64,000 bases of DNA. It comes from Cohnella rhizoplanae. GTDB lineage: Bacteria > Bacillota > Bacilli > Paenibacillales > Paenibacillaceae. Position 1 is the first letter of the stretch. Every line of letters begins with the position of its first letter. The notes below the pieces were generated by a model. It worked only from the letters and a program-made list of their open reading frames with translations. It was not told the DNA's origin and searched no databases. The stretch spans positions 124,001 through 188,000 of the forward strand of contig NZ_CAOJCN010000012.1 of the NCBI RefSeq assembly GCF_948329515.1, written 5' to 3'. The translations under genes and the position numbers were made by a program. Shown here piece by piece: positions 33,664-42,896 of the stretch.

Positions 33664-35769
33664 ATGATAACTACTAATCGTCGTGTCGCGCTCGCCGCCG
33701 CGGCCGCCGTAATGCTCGCCTGGACGGGAGCCGGCGGTTCGGCCGCGGATGCGGTCACGGTGCCCGATACGATCCGCGTCGCCCTGTTCCTGGACCTCGG
33801 GTCCAAGTACCAGTCGACCACGCCGGTCGTGACCCTCGTGTCCGCCGGCGGACTCGGATTGTCATGGACGGGCGGCCAAGGTCAATCGGACTACCCTGCC
33901 GCTGGCGGCACGGTACGGTTCGCAGTAGACGCCTATCGGGCGATGGTGCTGGAGACGGAGGACTTCGCGGCCGCGCAGACCGTGCTGAAGAAAATCCAGG
34001 CCGGCTCCAAAGCAGGATTTATCACCAAGCTCACCAAGAAAGGCAAGACCGTCTATCAGGTGACGGAGGGCGTATACAGCTCGGCGTCGGCCGCGCAGTC
34101 CGCGTTGTCCAAGTGGGCGACTGCGGCCGGCGGCCAGAAGTCGCTGACACCGCCGTTCGCGGCTGGACCGTACGCGGTCGAGGCCGGCCCATACGCGAGC
34201 GCCGGCGAAGCTTCGGCCGCCGCCGCGCAGCTGGGCAATGCGGGCTTCGACGCCTTCGTGGCCTTGAAGCCGTCGACGGGCGGCGCCGCGTACGCGGTGC
34301 GCGTCGGCCAAGCGGCCAGCCAAGCAGAGCTGTCGAAGGTCCAGGCCGCCGTAGCCGCTGCCGGCTTCAGCGTTCTGGAGCCGGCGGCAGGGACGCCGTA
34401 CGCGGTCATCCGGGATGACGTCACTTATACGGGCTCTGCCTCGGCGTCAGCGCCTCTCTATGCCTTGCCTGCCGCTGGCGGCGGCGTACTGCAGGCCGAC
34501 ATCCAGGGCGCGGGCGGCATCCAGGTCGTCGAACGAAGCAAAAACAAATATCGCGGCAGCATCCAGATCAGCGTGTTGAACAACAATCTGGCCGTCGTCA
34601 ACGTCGTCGGGCTCGAACCTTATCTGTATTCCGTCGTCGGCGCCGAGGTCGGCTCGAGCTGGCCGCCCGAGGCGCAGAAGGCGCAGGCGGTAGCGGCACG
34701 TTCCTACGCGCTGGCCGGAGGCGTTTCCTACCAGATCGCGGATGTGGTCGACAATACTTACAGCCAGGCGTACAACGGTCTCGGCTCGGAAAACGCGAAC
34801 TCCATCGCGGGCGTCGACGCGACGGCGGGAGAGGTCATGACCTACGGCGGCAAGATCATCACCGCGATGTTCGGCGCCAGCGCGGGCGGCGTCACGGCGG
34901 ATCCGCTCGAGTACGCCGGCAATGCGATTCCTTATTATGCGGGGGCCGTAGTGAGTCCGGACGACGGCATCCAGAAGGGCAAGCTCGACTGGTACCGCGT
35001 CGCGCTCGATTCGGGCACGGTCGGCTACATCCGCAGCGACCTGCTGGCAGACAAGGGGCATAAGAACGAAGCCGGATTGTCCATGCTGTCCGTGACGGCC
35101 GACAATGCGCAAGTACGCCCGAGTCCTCGTGTCCAGAACGACGTGCAGCCGCTTGCCTCTGTCGATGCGGACACGCTCGTGCTGTCGCTGGGCAAGACGC
35201 CGGAGTATACGAACAACGCATGGGTCGAAGGACCGCTAGCGGCGGACAAGCTATTGTCGACGATCAACGCCAAGCTGTCCGACAAGAACAAGATTCAGGG
35301 GCCGCTGCGCACGCTCGAGGTGTCCGAGGCCGGCGCATCGGGCAGAGCGGTCCGTCTCAAGGCGAACGGGACGACCGTGCAGCTCTACGGAGACAGCTGG
35401 CGCAGCGCGCTCGGCGGCGTCAAGAGCACGCTGTTCCGGATCGAAGAGACCGCGCGGGCGACGATCGCCGGCGCGGACGGGGCGATCCGCGAAGTGCCGG
35501 ACGGCGCGGGCGCGCTGCAGGTGCTCGGCGCCGACGGCGCCGCGCGCTCTCTCGACGCGGCGGGCGGCGCGATCGTCATGAACGGCTCGGGGCAAGCGCG
35601 GGCCCTCTCCGCGGCGCCCCAATTCATCATCGCGGGCACCGGCTACGGTCATGGCCTGGGCATGTCCCAGTGGGGCGCAAGAGGGCTAGCGGAGCAAGGG
35701 TATGACTACCAGCGGATTCTGCAATACTATTACAAGGATATCAAGATCGAGAAGGATGGCGCTTCATGA
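33664..35769 (+). CDS. SpoIID/LytB-domain protein with SPOR-like repeats
   Basis: 701 residues. A signal peptide (about 1-30) is followed by SPOR-like repeats at about 75-255 (YQVTEGVYSSASAA, YAVEAGPYASAGEA, YAVRVGQAASQAEL). A SpoIID catalytic domain (LEPYLYSVVGAEVGSSWPPEA, about 318-338, then AQAVAARSYAL) is completed by the C-terminal GYGHGLGMSQWGARG near 660. SpoIID-type enzymes are lytic transglycosylases acting on glycans lacking stem peptides, and SPOR domains bind such glycans, so a role in septal peptidoglycan is likely. Sporulation specificity is inferred. Stop overlaps queA (ATGA). Confidence 0.88.
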   Translation: MITTNRRVALAAAAAVMLAWTGAGGSAADAVTVPDTIRVALFLDLGSKYQSTTPVVTLVSAGGLGLSWTGGQGQSDYPAAGGTVRFAVDAYRAMVLETEDFAAAQTVLKKIQAGSKAGFITKLTKKGKTVYQVTEGVYSSASAAQSALSKWATAAGGQKSLTPPFAAGPYAVEAGPYASAGEASAAAAQLGNAGFDAFVALKPSTGGAAYAVRVGQAASQAELSKVQAAVAAAGFSVLEPAAGTPYAVIRDDVTYTGSASASAPLYALPAAGGGVLQADIQGAGGIQVVERSKNKYRGSIQISVLNNNLAVVNVVGLEPYLYSVVGAEVGSSWPPEAQKAQAVAARSYALAGGVSYQIADVVDNTYSQAYNGLGSENANSIAGVDATAGEVMTYGGKIITAMFGASAGGVTADPLEYAGNAIPYYAGAVVSPDDGIQKGKLDWYRVALDSGTVGYIRSDLLADKGHKNEAGLSMLSVTADNAQVRPSPRVQNDVQPLASVDADTLVLSLGKTPEYTNNAWVEGPLAADKLLSTINAKLSDKNKIQGPLRTLEVSEAGASGRAVRLKANGTTVQLYGDSWRSALGGVKSTLFRIEETARATIAGADGAIREVPDGAGALQVLGADGAARSLDAAGGAIVMNGSGQARALSAAPQFIIAGTGYGHGLGMSQWGARGLAEQGYDYQRILQYYYKDIKIEKDGAS

Positions 35770-36815
35770 ATGTCGGGGATTACGATTTTGAACTGCCCGA
35801 GGCGTTGATCGCCCAGACGCCGCTGGCCGACCGAACGGCTTCCCGGCTCCTCGTGCTGCATAAGGACGGAGGACAGGTCGAGCACCGTTCGTTCAGGGAC
35901 CTGGCGGATTATCTGGTACCGGGAGATACGCTCGTCCTGAACGATACGAAGGTCATTCCTGCGCGGCTGTTCGGACGCAAGGCGGACACGGGCGCGAAGG
36001 CCGAGCTGCTGCTCCTCAAGCAGCTGGGGGACGACCGCTGGGAGGCCCTCGTCCGCCCCGGCAAAAAGCTTCATCAGGGCGCCGTGCTTCATTTCGGCGA
36101 ATCGGAAGATTCGATGAAACCGTTGCTGGCGGCCGTCGTAGAAGAAGAAGGCGAAATGGGCGCGCGCACGATCCGTTTTCAGTATGAAGGCATTTTCAAC
36201 GAAATTCTCGATCGGCTCGGCGAGATGCCTCTCCCGCCCTATATCAAGGAGAGGCTGAACGACCGGGACCGCTATCAGACGGTGTATGCGCAGAATGAGG
36301 GCTCGGCGGCGGCGCCGACGGCCGGCCTGCATTTTACCGGCGACTTCCTGCGGGAGCTCGAGACGCGAGGGGTACGCGTATGCCGCGTCACGCTGCATGT
36401 CGGCCTCGGCACCTTCCGTCCGGTGTCCGTAGACAATGTGCTTGAGCACAAGATGCACGAGGAATGGTACGGCATCGATGCGTCGAACGCGGAGCTGCTG
36501 AACCGGGCCAGGCGCGAAGGCACGCGAATCGTTGCGGTCGGCACGACGTCTGCGCGGACGCTCGAGACGCTCGGGCAGCGGTACGGCGATCGCCCGATTG
36601 AGGCTAGCAGCGGATGGACCGGCATTTTTATTTATCCGGGATACGAATTCCGCCTCGTCTCCGCGCTCCTCACGAACTTCCATCTGCCCAAGTCGACGCT
36701 GGTCATGTTGGTCAGCGCGCTTGCCGGCAGGGAAGCGGTCTTATCGGCCTATCGCGAAGCCGTCTCCGCCGAGTACCGTTTTTTTAGCTTCGGCGATGCC
36801 ATGTTCATCACCTAG
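35766..36815 (+). CDS. queA: S-adenosylmethionine:tRNA ribosyltransferase-isomerase
   Basis: Transfers the ribosyl part of SAM to preQ1-tRNA to make epoxyqueuosine. 349 residues, typical. Conserved motifs include FDFELPEALIAQ-like N-terminus (here YDFELPEALIAQTP), LNDTKVIPARLFG near 60, GSAAAPTAGLHF near 180 and FHLPKSTLVMLVSA near 305. It overlaps the SpoIID-like stop by four bases and is followed by tgt, the earlier enzyme of the same pathway. Confidence 0.97.
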   Translation: MNVGDYDFELPEALIAQTPLADRTASRLLVLHKDGGQVEHRSFRDLADYLVPGDTLVLNDTKVIPARLFGRKADTGAKAELLLLKQLGDDRWEALVRPGKKLHQGAVLHFGESEDSMKPLLAAVVEEEGEMGARTIRFQYEGIFNEILDRLGEMPLPPYIKERLNDRDRYQTVYAQNEGSAAAPTAGLHFTGDFLRELETRGVRVCRVTLHVGLGTFRPVSVDNVLEHKMHEEWYGIDASNAELLNRARREGTRIVAVGTTSARTLETLGQRYGDRPIEASSGWTGIFIYPGYEFRLVSALLTNFHLPKSTLVMLVSALAGREAVLSAYREAVSAEYRFFSFGDAMFIT

Positions 36816-36850
36816 GCGCATTGACTACAGAAGGGACCGATCGAGAACCT

Positions 36851-37987
36851 ATGCCTGCCATTACTTACGAACTGATCAAGACCTGCGCCCAGACGGGCGC
36901 GAGGCTCGGACGCGTCCATACGCCGCATGGCGTCATCGACACGCCTACGTTCATGCCGGTCGGGACGCAGGCGACCGTCAAGGGCGTCAGCCCGGAGGAG
37001 CTCAAGGCGCTGAACGCCCAGATCATCCTGAGCAATACGTACCACCTGTTCGTCAGGCCGGGCCACGAGCTCGTCCGCGCGGCGGGCGGCTTGCACAAGA
37101 TGATGAACTGGGACCGCCCGATTCTGACGGACAGCGGCGGCTTCCAGGTGTTCTCGCTGGCGCAGATGCGCAAGATCACCGAGGAGGGCGTCACGTTCCG
37201 CTCGCATCTGAACGGCGACAAGCTGTTCCTGTCCCCGGAGGTCGCGACTGCGGTCCAGAACGCGCTCGGGCCGGACATCATGATGGCGTTCGACGAATGT
37301 CCGCCTTACCCCGCCGAGTATTCGTACGTCAAGCAATCGACGGAGCGCACGAGCCGGTGGGCCGAGCGATGCCTCAAAGCGCATGCGCGGCCGCACGACC
37401 AAGGGCTTTTCGCGATCGTACAGGGAGGCATGCACAAGGACCTTCGCGCGCAGAGCGCGGCGGATTTGACTTCCCTGGATTTTCCGGGCTATGCTATTGG
37501 AGGCCTCAGCGTAGGCGAATCCAAGGAGATCATGTACGAGGTGCTCGAGCACACCGTGCCGCTGCTCCCTTCGAACAAGCCGCGCTACCTGATGGGCGTC
37601 GGCTCGCCCGACGCGCTCGTCGAGGGCAGCATCCGCGGCGTGGACATGTTCGATTGCGTGCTCCCGACCCGGATCGCCCGCAACGGCACGCTCATGACGA
37701 GCGAAGGCCGCGTCGTCGTCAAGAACGCCAAGTACGCGGAGGACTTCGGTCCGCTCGATCCGGCGTGCGACTGCTATGCTTGCCGGAACTATTCGCGCGC
37801 GTACGTCAGGCATCTGATCCGCGCGGACGAGATGTTCGGACTTCGGCTGACGACGATCCACAATTTGCATTTCCTCGTGAATCTCATGAACCAGGTGCGC
37901 CAGGCGATCCGCGAGGACCGTCTCGGAGACTTCCGCGACGAGTTCTTCGAAGCATACGGCATGGCGACCAACGAGAGCGGCTTCTGA
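36851..37987 (+). CDS. tgt: tRNA-guanine transglycosylase
   Basis: Exchanges guanine-34 for preQ1 in GUN-anticodon tRNAs. 378 residues from the ATG at 36851 (MPAITYELIKTC matches the family start). An in-frame TTG at 36821 would add ten residues. The nucleophile region GGLSVGESKEIM and the zinc site Cys306-x-Cys308-x2-Cys311 with a later His (near 337) are intact. The upstream ribosome site is weak and coupling to queA is likely. Confidence 0.96.
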   Translation: MPAITYELIKTCAQTGARLGRVHTPHGVIDTPTFMPVGTQATVKGVSPEELKALNAQIILSNTYHLFVRPGHELVRAAGGLHKMMNWDRPILTDSGGFQVFSLAQMRKITEEGVTFRSHLNGDKLFLSPEVATAVQNALGPDIMMAFDECPPYPAEYSYVKQSTERTSRWAERCLKAHARPHDQGLFAIVQGGMHKDLRAQSAADLTSLDFPGYAIGGLSVGESKEIMYEVLEHTVPLLPSNKPRYLMGVGSPDALVEGSIRGVDMFDCVLPTRIARNGTLMTSEGRVVVKNAKYAEDFGPLDPACDCYACRNYSRAYVRHLIRADEMFGLRLTTIHNLHFLVNLMNQVRQAIREDRLGDFRDEFFEAYGMATNESGF

Positions 37988-38017
37988 TTATCAAAAGTAC
38001 GAAGGGAGGTTTTATCC

Positions 38018-38326
38018 ATGTGGTTAGCTGAAGCCGAGGGAGGCAGCAATTTGCTGATGTCCCTGGCACCGTTTCTACTGATGTTCGTCGTGTTCTACTT
38101 CCTGCTTATCCGTCCGCAGCAGAAGAAATCGAAGAACCGCAACTCCATGCTTCGGGCCCTCTCCAAGGGCGACAAGGTCACGACGATCGGCGGGCTGCAC
38201 GGCACGATCGCCGAGATTACGGACGACACGATCGTGCTCAAGGTCAACGACGTGACGCGTCTCACGTTCGACCGCTCCGCGATTAACAATGTGACGGCGC
38301 GCACGACGGAACCTAAGAGCGAGTAA
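38018..38326 (+). CDS. yajC: Preprotein translocase subunit YajC
   Basis: 102 residues. One membrane segment at about 13-32 (LMSLAPFLLMFVVFYFLLI) is followed by RPQQKKSKNR, the YajC hallmark, and a small beta domain. YajC associates with SecDF in the holotranslocon; secD and secF lie 4.6 kb downstream. GGGAGG lies upstream of the ATG. tgt-yajC is the B. subtilis order (yrbF). Confidence 0.95.
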   Translation: MWLAEAEGGSNLLMSLAPFLLMFVVFYFLLIRPQQKKSKNRNSMLRALSKGDKVTTIGGLHGTIAEITDDTIVLKVNDVTRLTFDRSAINNVTARTTEPKSE

Positions 38327-38353
38327 CGATACCGTTGCCAAGAGAACCCAACC

Positions 38354-38399
38354 GAAGACAAGCCCTCAAAGTCGCGAGACCTTGAGGGCTTGTCTTTTC
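38354..38399 (+). terminator. Terminator after yajC, at the junction with the minus-strand PAP2 gene
   Basis: AAGACAAGCCCTCAA (38355-38369) pairs perfectly with TTGAGGGCTTGTCTT (38382-38396), followed by TT. The 15-bp stem may serve both converging units. Confidence 0.9.
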
Positions 38400-38417
38400 A
38401 TTATAGCGATAGCGGCC

Positions 38418-39287
38418 TTAGGATTCCGTCGAACGCGACGGGGTCAGCTTCTTCAGCTTGGTCTGCTGTCGGCCTCTCCGCCCGGGCATCGCGGACGAGC
38501 GATCCGCCCAGTCGCCGACCCGGAGTCCGACGGCGACGACGAGAATGGCCAAGGCCATACCTGCGAACATATCGGTCGCCCAGTGAATGCCCAGATAGAA
38601 GATGGAAAAGAGGATGACGAGTGCGTTGACGGCGCCGATTACCGCCCAGCGCCTGCTGCCGGAGCGCATCGCCAGCAGCGCCATCGTCGTCGAGATCGAC
38701 GTATGCAAGCTCGGGAAGCAGTTGTCCAGTCCGGACAAATGACGATACTGCGTCTCGAAGCTTGGAAAAACGTCGAGCATCAGAAATCGAATCTGAGCGG
38801 AAACGGACCAAGCCTCGTGCACGGGTACCAGCAAATAAAAAGGAACCGCGATCAAGTAGTTTAACAGCAGCGCCGCGCATAGGGCGTAATAAAGCTTATA
38901 ATTGCCCGCTCGAACATAGACGATCAGAGAGGCGACCATAAATCCTTGAAAGACGACCAAGTAGAAAAACGCGCAGACGAGCGTGAGCCAAGGGGCCTCC
39001 AGCAGCCGCTGAAGATCGCCCTGCCAGCTGCCCTCCCAGCCCGCGACGGCTTCGGTGAGATCGCGGGCTGGGGGAAAGACGGCTTCAAGACGCAGCTCGA
39101 GCTTGTTGAGCGCCATGATGAACAGTAGCGAAAGGAAAAAGGCCAGAAGCTTGGGGGAGCCGGCGAGCCTGCGGACGAAGACGAAAGCAGCCGCGAACGG
39201 CTGCCTCGACGTGCCGTACCATACGAGAAGCGCCACGGCGACGGCCGTCAGCGCGGATAGGGTTTTCATGCTGCCGAATACGATCAA
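38418..39287 (-). CDS. PAP2-superfamily membrane phosphatase
   Basis: 289 residues with about six membrane segments. The phosphatase motifs read CFPSLHT (near 200) and HWATDMFAG (near 240), the second and third blocks of the PAP2 family; the tail is basic. The pattern resembles inositol phosphorylceramide synthase-like members, so lipid phosphatase or phosphotransferase activity is likely, with the substrate unknown. The TTG start at 39287 has GGGGAG eight bases upstream; an internal ATG six codons later has none. An extended -10 (TGCTATACT, 39324-39332 complement) lies just upstream. Confidence 0.82.
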   Translation of the reverse strand: MIVFGSMKTLSALTAVAVALLVWYGTSRQPFAAAFVFVRRLAGSPKLLAFFLSLLFIMALNKLELRLEAVFPPARDLTEAVAGWEGSWQGDLQRLLEAPWLTLVCAFFYLVVFQGFMVASLIVYVRAGNYKLYYALCAALLLNYLIAVPFYLLVPVHEAWSVSAQIRFLMLDVFPSFETQYRHLSGLDNCFPSLHTSISTTMALLAMRSGSRRWAVIGAVNALVILFSIFYLGIHWATDMFAGMALAILVVAVGLRVGDWADRSSAMPGRRGRQQTKLKKLTPSRSTES

Positions 39288-39369
39288 TTCGCTCGCTCCC
39301 CGTCGCTAGAAATCAATTGTATCAGTATAGCACAATCGGCGATTTTCTAACGGGGGCATGCGTTTTATT

Positions 39370-39777
39370 TTACAGTCGTCTCGTGCCGCCGTTCGAGCCC
39401 GCGTTCACGCCCAGCATGCCGCCGAAGGCGCCGGCGAGCGCGGCGACCAGTCCAAGGAGTCCCATGCGGGAGTCGACGCCGATATCCTGGGACAGGAAGC
39501 CGATCAGCACGACGGCAAGGGTGTAGAGCAACCCGGTGAAGGCGCCGATGTACCAGCCCCGCCTGCCGGAACGCTTGGCGGCCGTAAAGCCTCCGGCGAG
39601 GCAGGAAGCGCCGTGGACGCCGAATACCCACGATAGGAGCTTCGTCTCCGGCAATGACGAACTATACAGCAATACCGACAGGGCGAGCGTGCCGAGGCCG
39701 AGCCAGATAAAAGCCCATACGAGACCCGCGACCACGGGCGATGCGATGCGAATGCCGGATACGCGAACGGAATTCAT
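39370..39777 (-). CDS. YrzE/TIGR04086-family membrane protein
   Basis: 135 residues from the ATG at 39777, with AAGGAG nine bases upstream. Four membrane segments and small glycine-rich turns (GLLGLVAALAGAFGGMLG) are the main features. The family is found in the yajC-spoVB interval of Bacillus and relatives, with no known function. About 37 bp upstream, the minus strand reads CATACAAT, a good match to a sigma-E -10, but no convincing -35 accompanies it. It is divergent from the DUF421 gene. Confidence 0.75.
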   Translation of the reverse strand: MNSVRVSGIRIASPVVAGLVWAFIWLGLGTLALSVLLYSSSLPETKLLSWVFGVHGASCLAGGFTAAKRSGRRGWYIGAFTGLLYTLAVVLIGFLSQDIGVDSRMGLLGLVAALAGAFGGMLGVNAGSNGGTRRL

Positions 39778-39814
39778 ATCGATGCACTCCTTTACATTCA
39801 AGCGATTTGTACCA

Positions 39815-39843
39815 TTGTATGGGCTTGTACGCGCCGCTAGTAC
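39815..39843 (+). promoter_or_regulatory. Candidate promoter of the DUF421 gene
   Basis: TTGTAT (39815-39820) and TAGTAC (39838-39843) are 17 bp apart. The -10 is weak (4 of 6 consensus bases). Confidence 0.35.
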
Positions 39844-39951
39844 TTCGGAATGCCGATAATTTCCGATAGGCGCATCCGTATCGGGCGCACGGGCCACGGT
39901 GAGACTACACACGCGGGACCGGCTCCGATGTCCGGCAAGGGAGGTACGGAT

Positions 39952-40641
39952 GTGGAATTGACGGTGATCATGTTACGGACGCTGCTCATGTACTTATTCG
40001 TATACGTCATCCTGCGCATGATGGGCAAGCGCGAGATCGGCAAGCTGTCCGTCTTCGATCTCGTCATCTCGATCATGATCGCGGAGATCGCGGTCATCGC
40101 GATCGAGTCGCCGCATCCTCCGGTGCTCCATGCGGTCGCTCCGATGGCCGTGCTGGTCGTCGCGCAGCTGATCGTATCCAATATTACGCTGAAAAACCGC
40201 CGTCTTCGCCTCTGGTTCGAAGGCAAGCCGAGCGTCATCATAAGCCAAGGCGATTTGAATTGGAAAGAAATGAAGAAGCAGCGATACAGCCTGGACGATC
40301 TAATGATGCAGCTGCGCGAGAACAGGATCGACCATGTCGCGGACGTCGAGTTGGCGGTGCTCGAATCGTCGGGGAAGCTCTCCGTCATCGTAGCGGACAA
40401 GAAAAAGCAGGACGCAGCAGATTCTCGGGGGGAGTCGGCCAAGCCGAAGATCCGGTATGGACTGCTCCCCCTGCCCCTCATCATGGACGGGCTCGTTCAG
40501 GACGACAGTCTGGAGCGCATCGGCAAAAACCGGTTCTGGCTCCGGCAGGAGCTACGCAAGGAAGGCGTCAAGGACTTTAAGCAGGTCGCCTTCTGCAGCA
40601 TGGATCATAAGGGGCGCCTATACATCAATCGACGAAAATAG
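39952..40641 (+). CDS. DUF421 (YetF/YrbG-type) membrane protein
   Basis: 229 residues from the GTG at 39952, which has AGGGAGG seven bases upstream; a longer reading frame to 39850 lacks a ribosome site. Three membrane segments at the N-terminus include MMGKREIGKLSVFDLVI, the family signature. They are followed by a soluble DUF421 domain and a C-terminal YetF region (LLPLPLIMDGLVQ ... FCSMDHKGRLYINRRK). Members are found in spore-formers, some spore-associated; function unknown. Its place between the yrzE-type gene and spoVB is the B. subtilis order (yrbG). Confidence 0.87.
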   Translation: MELTVIMLRTLLMYLFVYVILRMMGKREIGKLSVFDLVISIMIAEIAVIAIESPHPPVLHAVAPMAVLVVAQLIVSNITLKNRRLRLWFEGKPSVIISQGDLNWKEMKKQRYSLDDLMMQLRENRIDHVADVELAVLESSGKLSVIVADKKKQDAADSRGESAKPKIRYGLLPLPLIMDGLVQDDSLERIGKNRFWLRQELRKEGVKDFKQVAFCSMDHKGRLYINRRK

Positions 40642-40651
40642 CGGCGAAGCG

Positions 40652-42250
40652 TCACTTGAAAAAGCGTCCCATAATCGGAATTCTGGCCGCGTCATGCCTG
40701 TCTACAAGCCGCATCGCGACGAGCAGGAGCATGTAGACGACGATCGATACGACACCCGCGGCGAGCAGGTCCAGCCATACGCCCGGAAGCCGTCCCGCGT
40801 TCCAGATCCAGAGCGCGACGGCGCCCATGACGGTCATCGCGGCCCCGATCTTGAGGAAGTCGGCGGGCAGTATCCGGACGCCGGTCAGCCGGACGACGCT
40901 GATCCAGTTCAGCAGCGTGACGAGCGCCATGTTGGCCCCGATGGCGATGACGACGCCGCGGATGCCCAGCTCGGGATTCGAAGCCAGCTGTACGATCAGG
41001 ACCAGCTTCACCAATGCTCCCGCGAATGTGTTGAACAGCGCCGTGCCGGGACGATCGAGCGCCTGGAGGGCGGCCTGCAGGGGCGCTTGCATGTACAGGA
41101 AAACGGCTGCGGGCGCCAGCAGGCTGAGCAGAGCGCCGGGTTCGGGATCTCCATAGATGAGCCCGCATAGCGGACGGCCGAACAGCGCCATCAGGATGAT
41201 GAACGGCGCGCCGGTGACGACCGCCAGCCGAATGGACTGATGAAGCCGTTTTTGAATGGCGGAGCGGTCGCCCCTGGCCGCCGCCTCGGAGAGCGAGGGG
41301 ACGAGCGACGTCGCGAGCGAAAAGGTAAGAGAGCCGGGCAGCAGCAGCAGCGGGATGACCATGCCCTGCAAGATGCCGTACTGCGCCGTGGCGGCAGCGG
41401 TACCGAGTCCGGCCGCGATGAGGGCGCGCGTCGTCAGGATCGATTCGAACAAATAGGATAAAGAGCCGATCATGCGGCTGCCCGTGACGGGTACGGCGAT
41501 TCTGAAAAGAGCGCGTATCCGGCTACCCGGGTAGGTCTCGGCGTAGATACCCCCGCCTTCACTGACGGACGTATCGTCTATTTCAGCAGAGGACTGAAGG
41601 ATGGCCCGGCGTCGGCGTTCGCCGCGCAGATGCAGCCATAGGGCTGCAAGGCCCGCCAGTTCGCCCGCGCCGGTTCCGATCATCGCGCCTGCCGCCGCCG
41701 CTTCGAGTCCCCAAGGCAAGAACACGAAGGCGAGGGTTAACGACAGCGCGATGCGCACCACGGTCTCGACCGTCTGGGAGACCGCGGTCGGCAGCATGTC
41801 CTGCTTGCCCTGGAAGTAACCCCGCCAGATGGCGGAGACCGCGACCAGCGGGATGATGGGGATGATGGCCAGGAACGCGGTATGCACGCGGGGGTCGGTC
41901 ATCAAGCTGGAGGAGATCCAGTCCGAGAGCGCGAGGCACAACCCGCAGACGACCAGGCTCGCAGACAGCGCGATCGTCATGGCCGTGCGCCGGATGCGGA
42001 CGGCTTCGTCCGCGTCCCCGCGTGAATCCGCGGCGGCGACGAGCTTGGCTACGGCGAGCGGCAGGCCGCCCGTAATGATCGTCAGCACGACGATAAAGAA
42101 CGGAAAGACGAGCTGGACGAGCCCGACGCCTTCTGCGCCGATCAGCCGCGGCATCGCGATCCGGGGCACGAAGCCGAGCAATCGGTTCAGCAAACCGGCG
42201 GCGAGCAGGATCATGGCTCCTTGAATAAAGGTTTGTTTGCGCGGCGACAA
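40652..42250 (-). CDS. spoVB: Stage V sporulation protein B (MOP-superfamily flippase)
   Basis: 532 residues with about 14 membrane segments, MATE/MurJ-like. The N-terminal QTFIQGAMILLAAGLLNRLLGFVPRI block is typical of SpoVB. In B. subtilis it is needed for spore cortex synthesis and is thought to move lipid-linked precursor. An acidic insertion near 235-250 (SSAEIDDTSVSEGGG) sits in a cytoplasmic loop. The TTG at 42250 is preceded by GAAGGATGGGATG. It is convergent with the DUF421 gene and divergent from comN, matching the B. subtilis neighbourhood. Confidence 0.9.
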   Translation of the reverse strand: MSPRKQTFIQGAMILLAAGLLNRLLGFVPRIAMPRLIGAEGVGLVQLVFPFFIVVLTIITGGLPLAVAKLVAAADSRGDADEAVRIRRTAMTIALSASLVVCGLCLALSDWISSSLMTDPRVHTAFLAIIPIIPLVAVSAIWRGYFQGKQDMLPTAVSQTVETVVRIALSLTLAFVFLPWGLEAAAAGAMIGTGAGELAGLAALWLHLRGERRRRAILQSSAEIDDTSVSEGGGIYAETYPGSRIRALFRIAVPVTGSRMIGSLSYLFESILTTRALIAAGLGTAAATAQYGILQGMVIPLLLLPGSLTFSLATSLVPSLSEAAARGDRSAIQKRLHQSIRLAVVTGAPFIILMALFGRPLCGLIYGDPEPGALLSLLAPAAVFLYMQAPLQAALQALDRPGTALFNTFAGALVKLVLIVQLASNPELGIRGVVIAIGANMALVTLLNWISVVRLTGVRILPADFLKIGAAMTVMGAVALWIWNAGRLPGVWLDLLAAGVVSIVVYMLLLVAMRLVDRHDAARIPIMGRFFK

Positions 42251-42350
42251 GGTTCATCCCATCCTTCGCTCTTCGGTTCGTCCTACCTTTCATTCATATG
42301 CGGGGGCTGTCCGCAAACATGCCAAGCCTTCCGGACGGGACGTGCAGGAA

Positions 42351-42378
42351 TTCGGCATATGGCGGCGAAAGGTATACT
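42351..42378 (+). promoter_or_regulatory. Candidate promoter of comN
   Basis: TATACT (42373-42378) follows TTCGGC (42351-42356) by 16 bp. The rest of the 200-bp divergent gap with spoVB shows nothing I recognise. Confidence 0.4.
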
Positions 42379-42457
42379 TTAGGTTGGGCAATGCCGCTTA
42401 AGCACGCAGGCAAACGGTTAGAGGACAACATGGGCTACGCGGAAGGGGGAACGGCCG

Positions 42458-42727
42458 GTGACGGACGAGATTCGCGGCAATGACGCGGACGAAGCGGAGC
42501 TGAACCGCACGATCCGGGAACTATGCGAAAGTAAAGCCGAAGAATTCCGGATGATCGGCTACGAACAGGCGACGGGACCCGAAATCTGGGAATGCGTGAG
42601 CGACAAGTACCACAAGACGGGCACGCCCGCGCTGCACGCGATGGTCAACGACATCCTGTCCCTGAAGGTGACGAACTTCATGAATTATATTACGCTCAGC
42701 ATCTATCGCGGAGAGAAGCGTCGATAG
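42458..42727 (+). CDS. comN: Post-transcriptional regulator ComN family
   Basis: 89 residues from a GTG with GGAAGGGGG upstream. Mostly helical, with the block GPEIWECVSDKYHKTGTPALH in the middle, which fits the small ComN (YrzD) family. B. subtilis ComN post-transcriptionally controls comE and interacts with DivIVA. Assignment rests on length, motif and place between spoVB and secDF, as in B. subtilis. Whether this organism is competent is not shown here. Confidence 0.8.
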   Translation: MTDEIRGNDADEAELNRTIRELCESKAEEFRMIGYEQATGPEIWECVSDKYHKTGTPALHAMVNDILSLKVTNFMNYITLSIYRGEKRR

Positions 42728-42778
42728 ATTCGCAGGTGGCGGTTCGAATCCAGGCAACTGGCCCGCATCAAGGCCCGG

Positions 42779-42803
42779 AGGCTCCCGTGAGGAGCCTTTT
42801 TTT
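42779..42803 (+). terminator. Terminator after comN
   Basis: AGGCTCC (42779-42785) pairs with GGAGCCT (42791-42797) around CGTGA, with seven T residues at 42797-42803. Confidence 0.88.
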
Positions 42804-42829
42804 GCATGCGAACAGGGCTTTTCGACAAA

Positions 42830-42859
42830 TTGACTTCGCTTTGAGCGCGTAGGTATAAT
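42830..42859 (+). promoter_or_regulatory. Sigma-A promoter of secD-secF
   Basis: TTGACT (42830-42835) and a perfect TATAAT (42854-42859) are 18 bp apart. Confidence 0.8.
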
Positions 42860-42896
42860 AGGAACATTGAGAATCGAAAGGGGTCGGCAATACCAT

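Noticed and set aside
38382..38864. 160-residue plus-strand frame opposite the PAP2 gene
   Set aside because: No ribosome site or recognisable motif; the minus strand has clear PAP2 motifs and membrane segments.
42742..42765. GGTTCGAATCC resembling the T arm of a tRNA just after comN
   Set aside because: Bases on either side pair at only two positions, and no acceptor, D or anticodon arm precedes it; the stretch follows directly on the comN stop.
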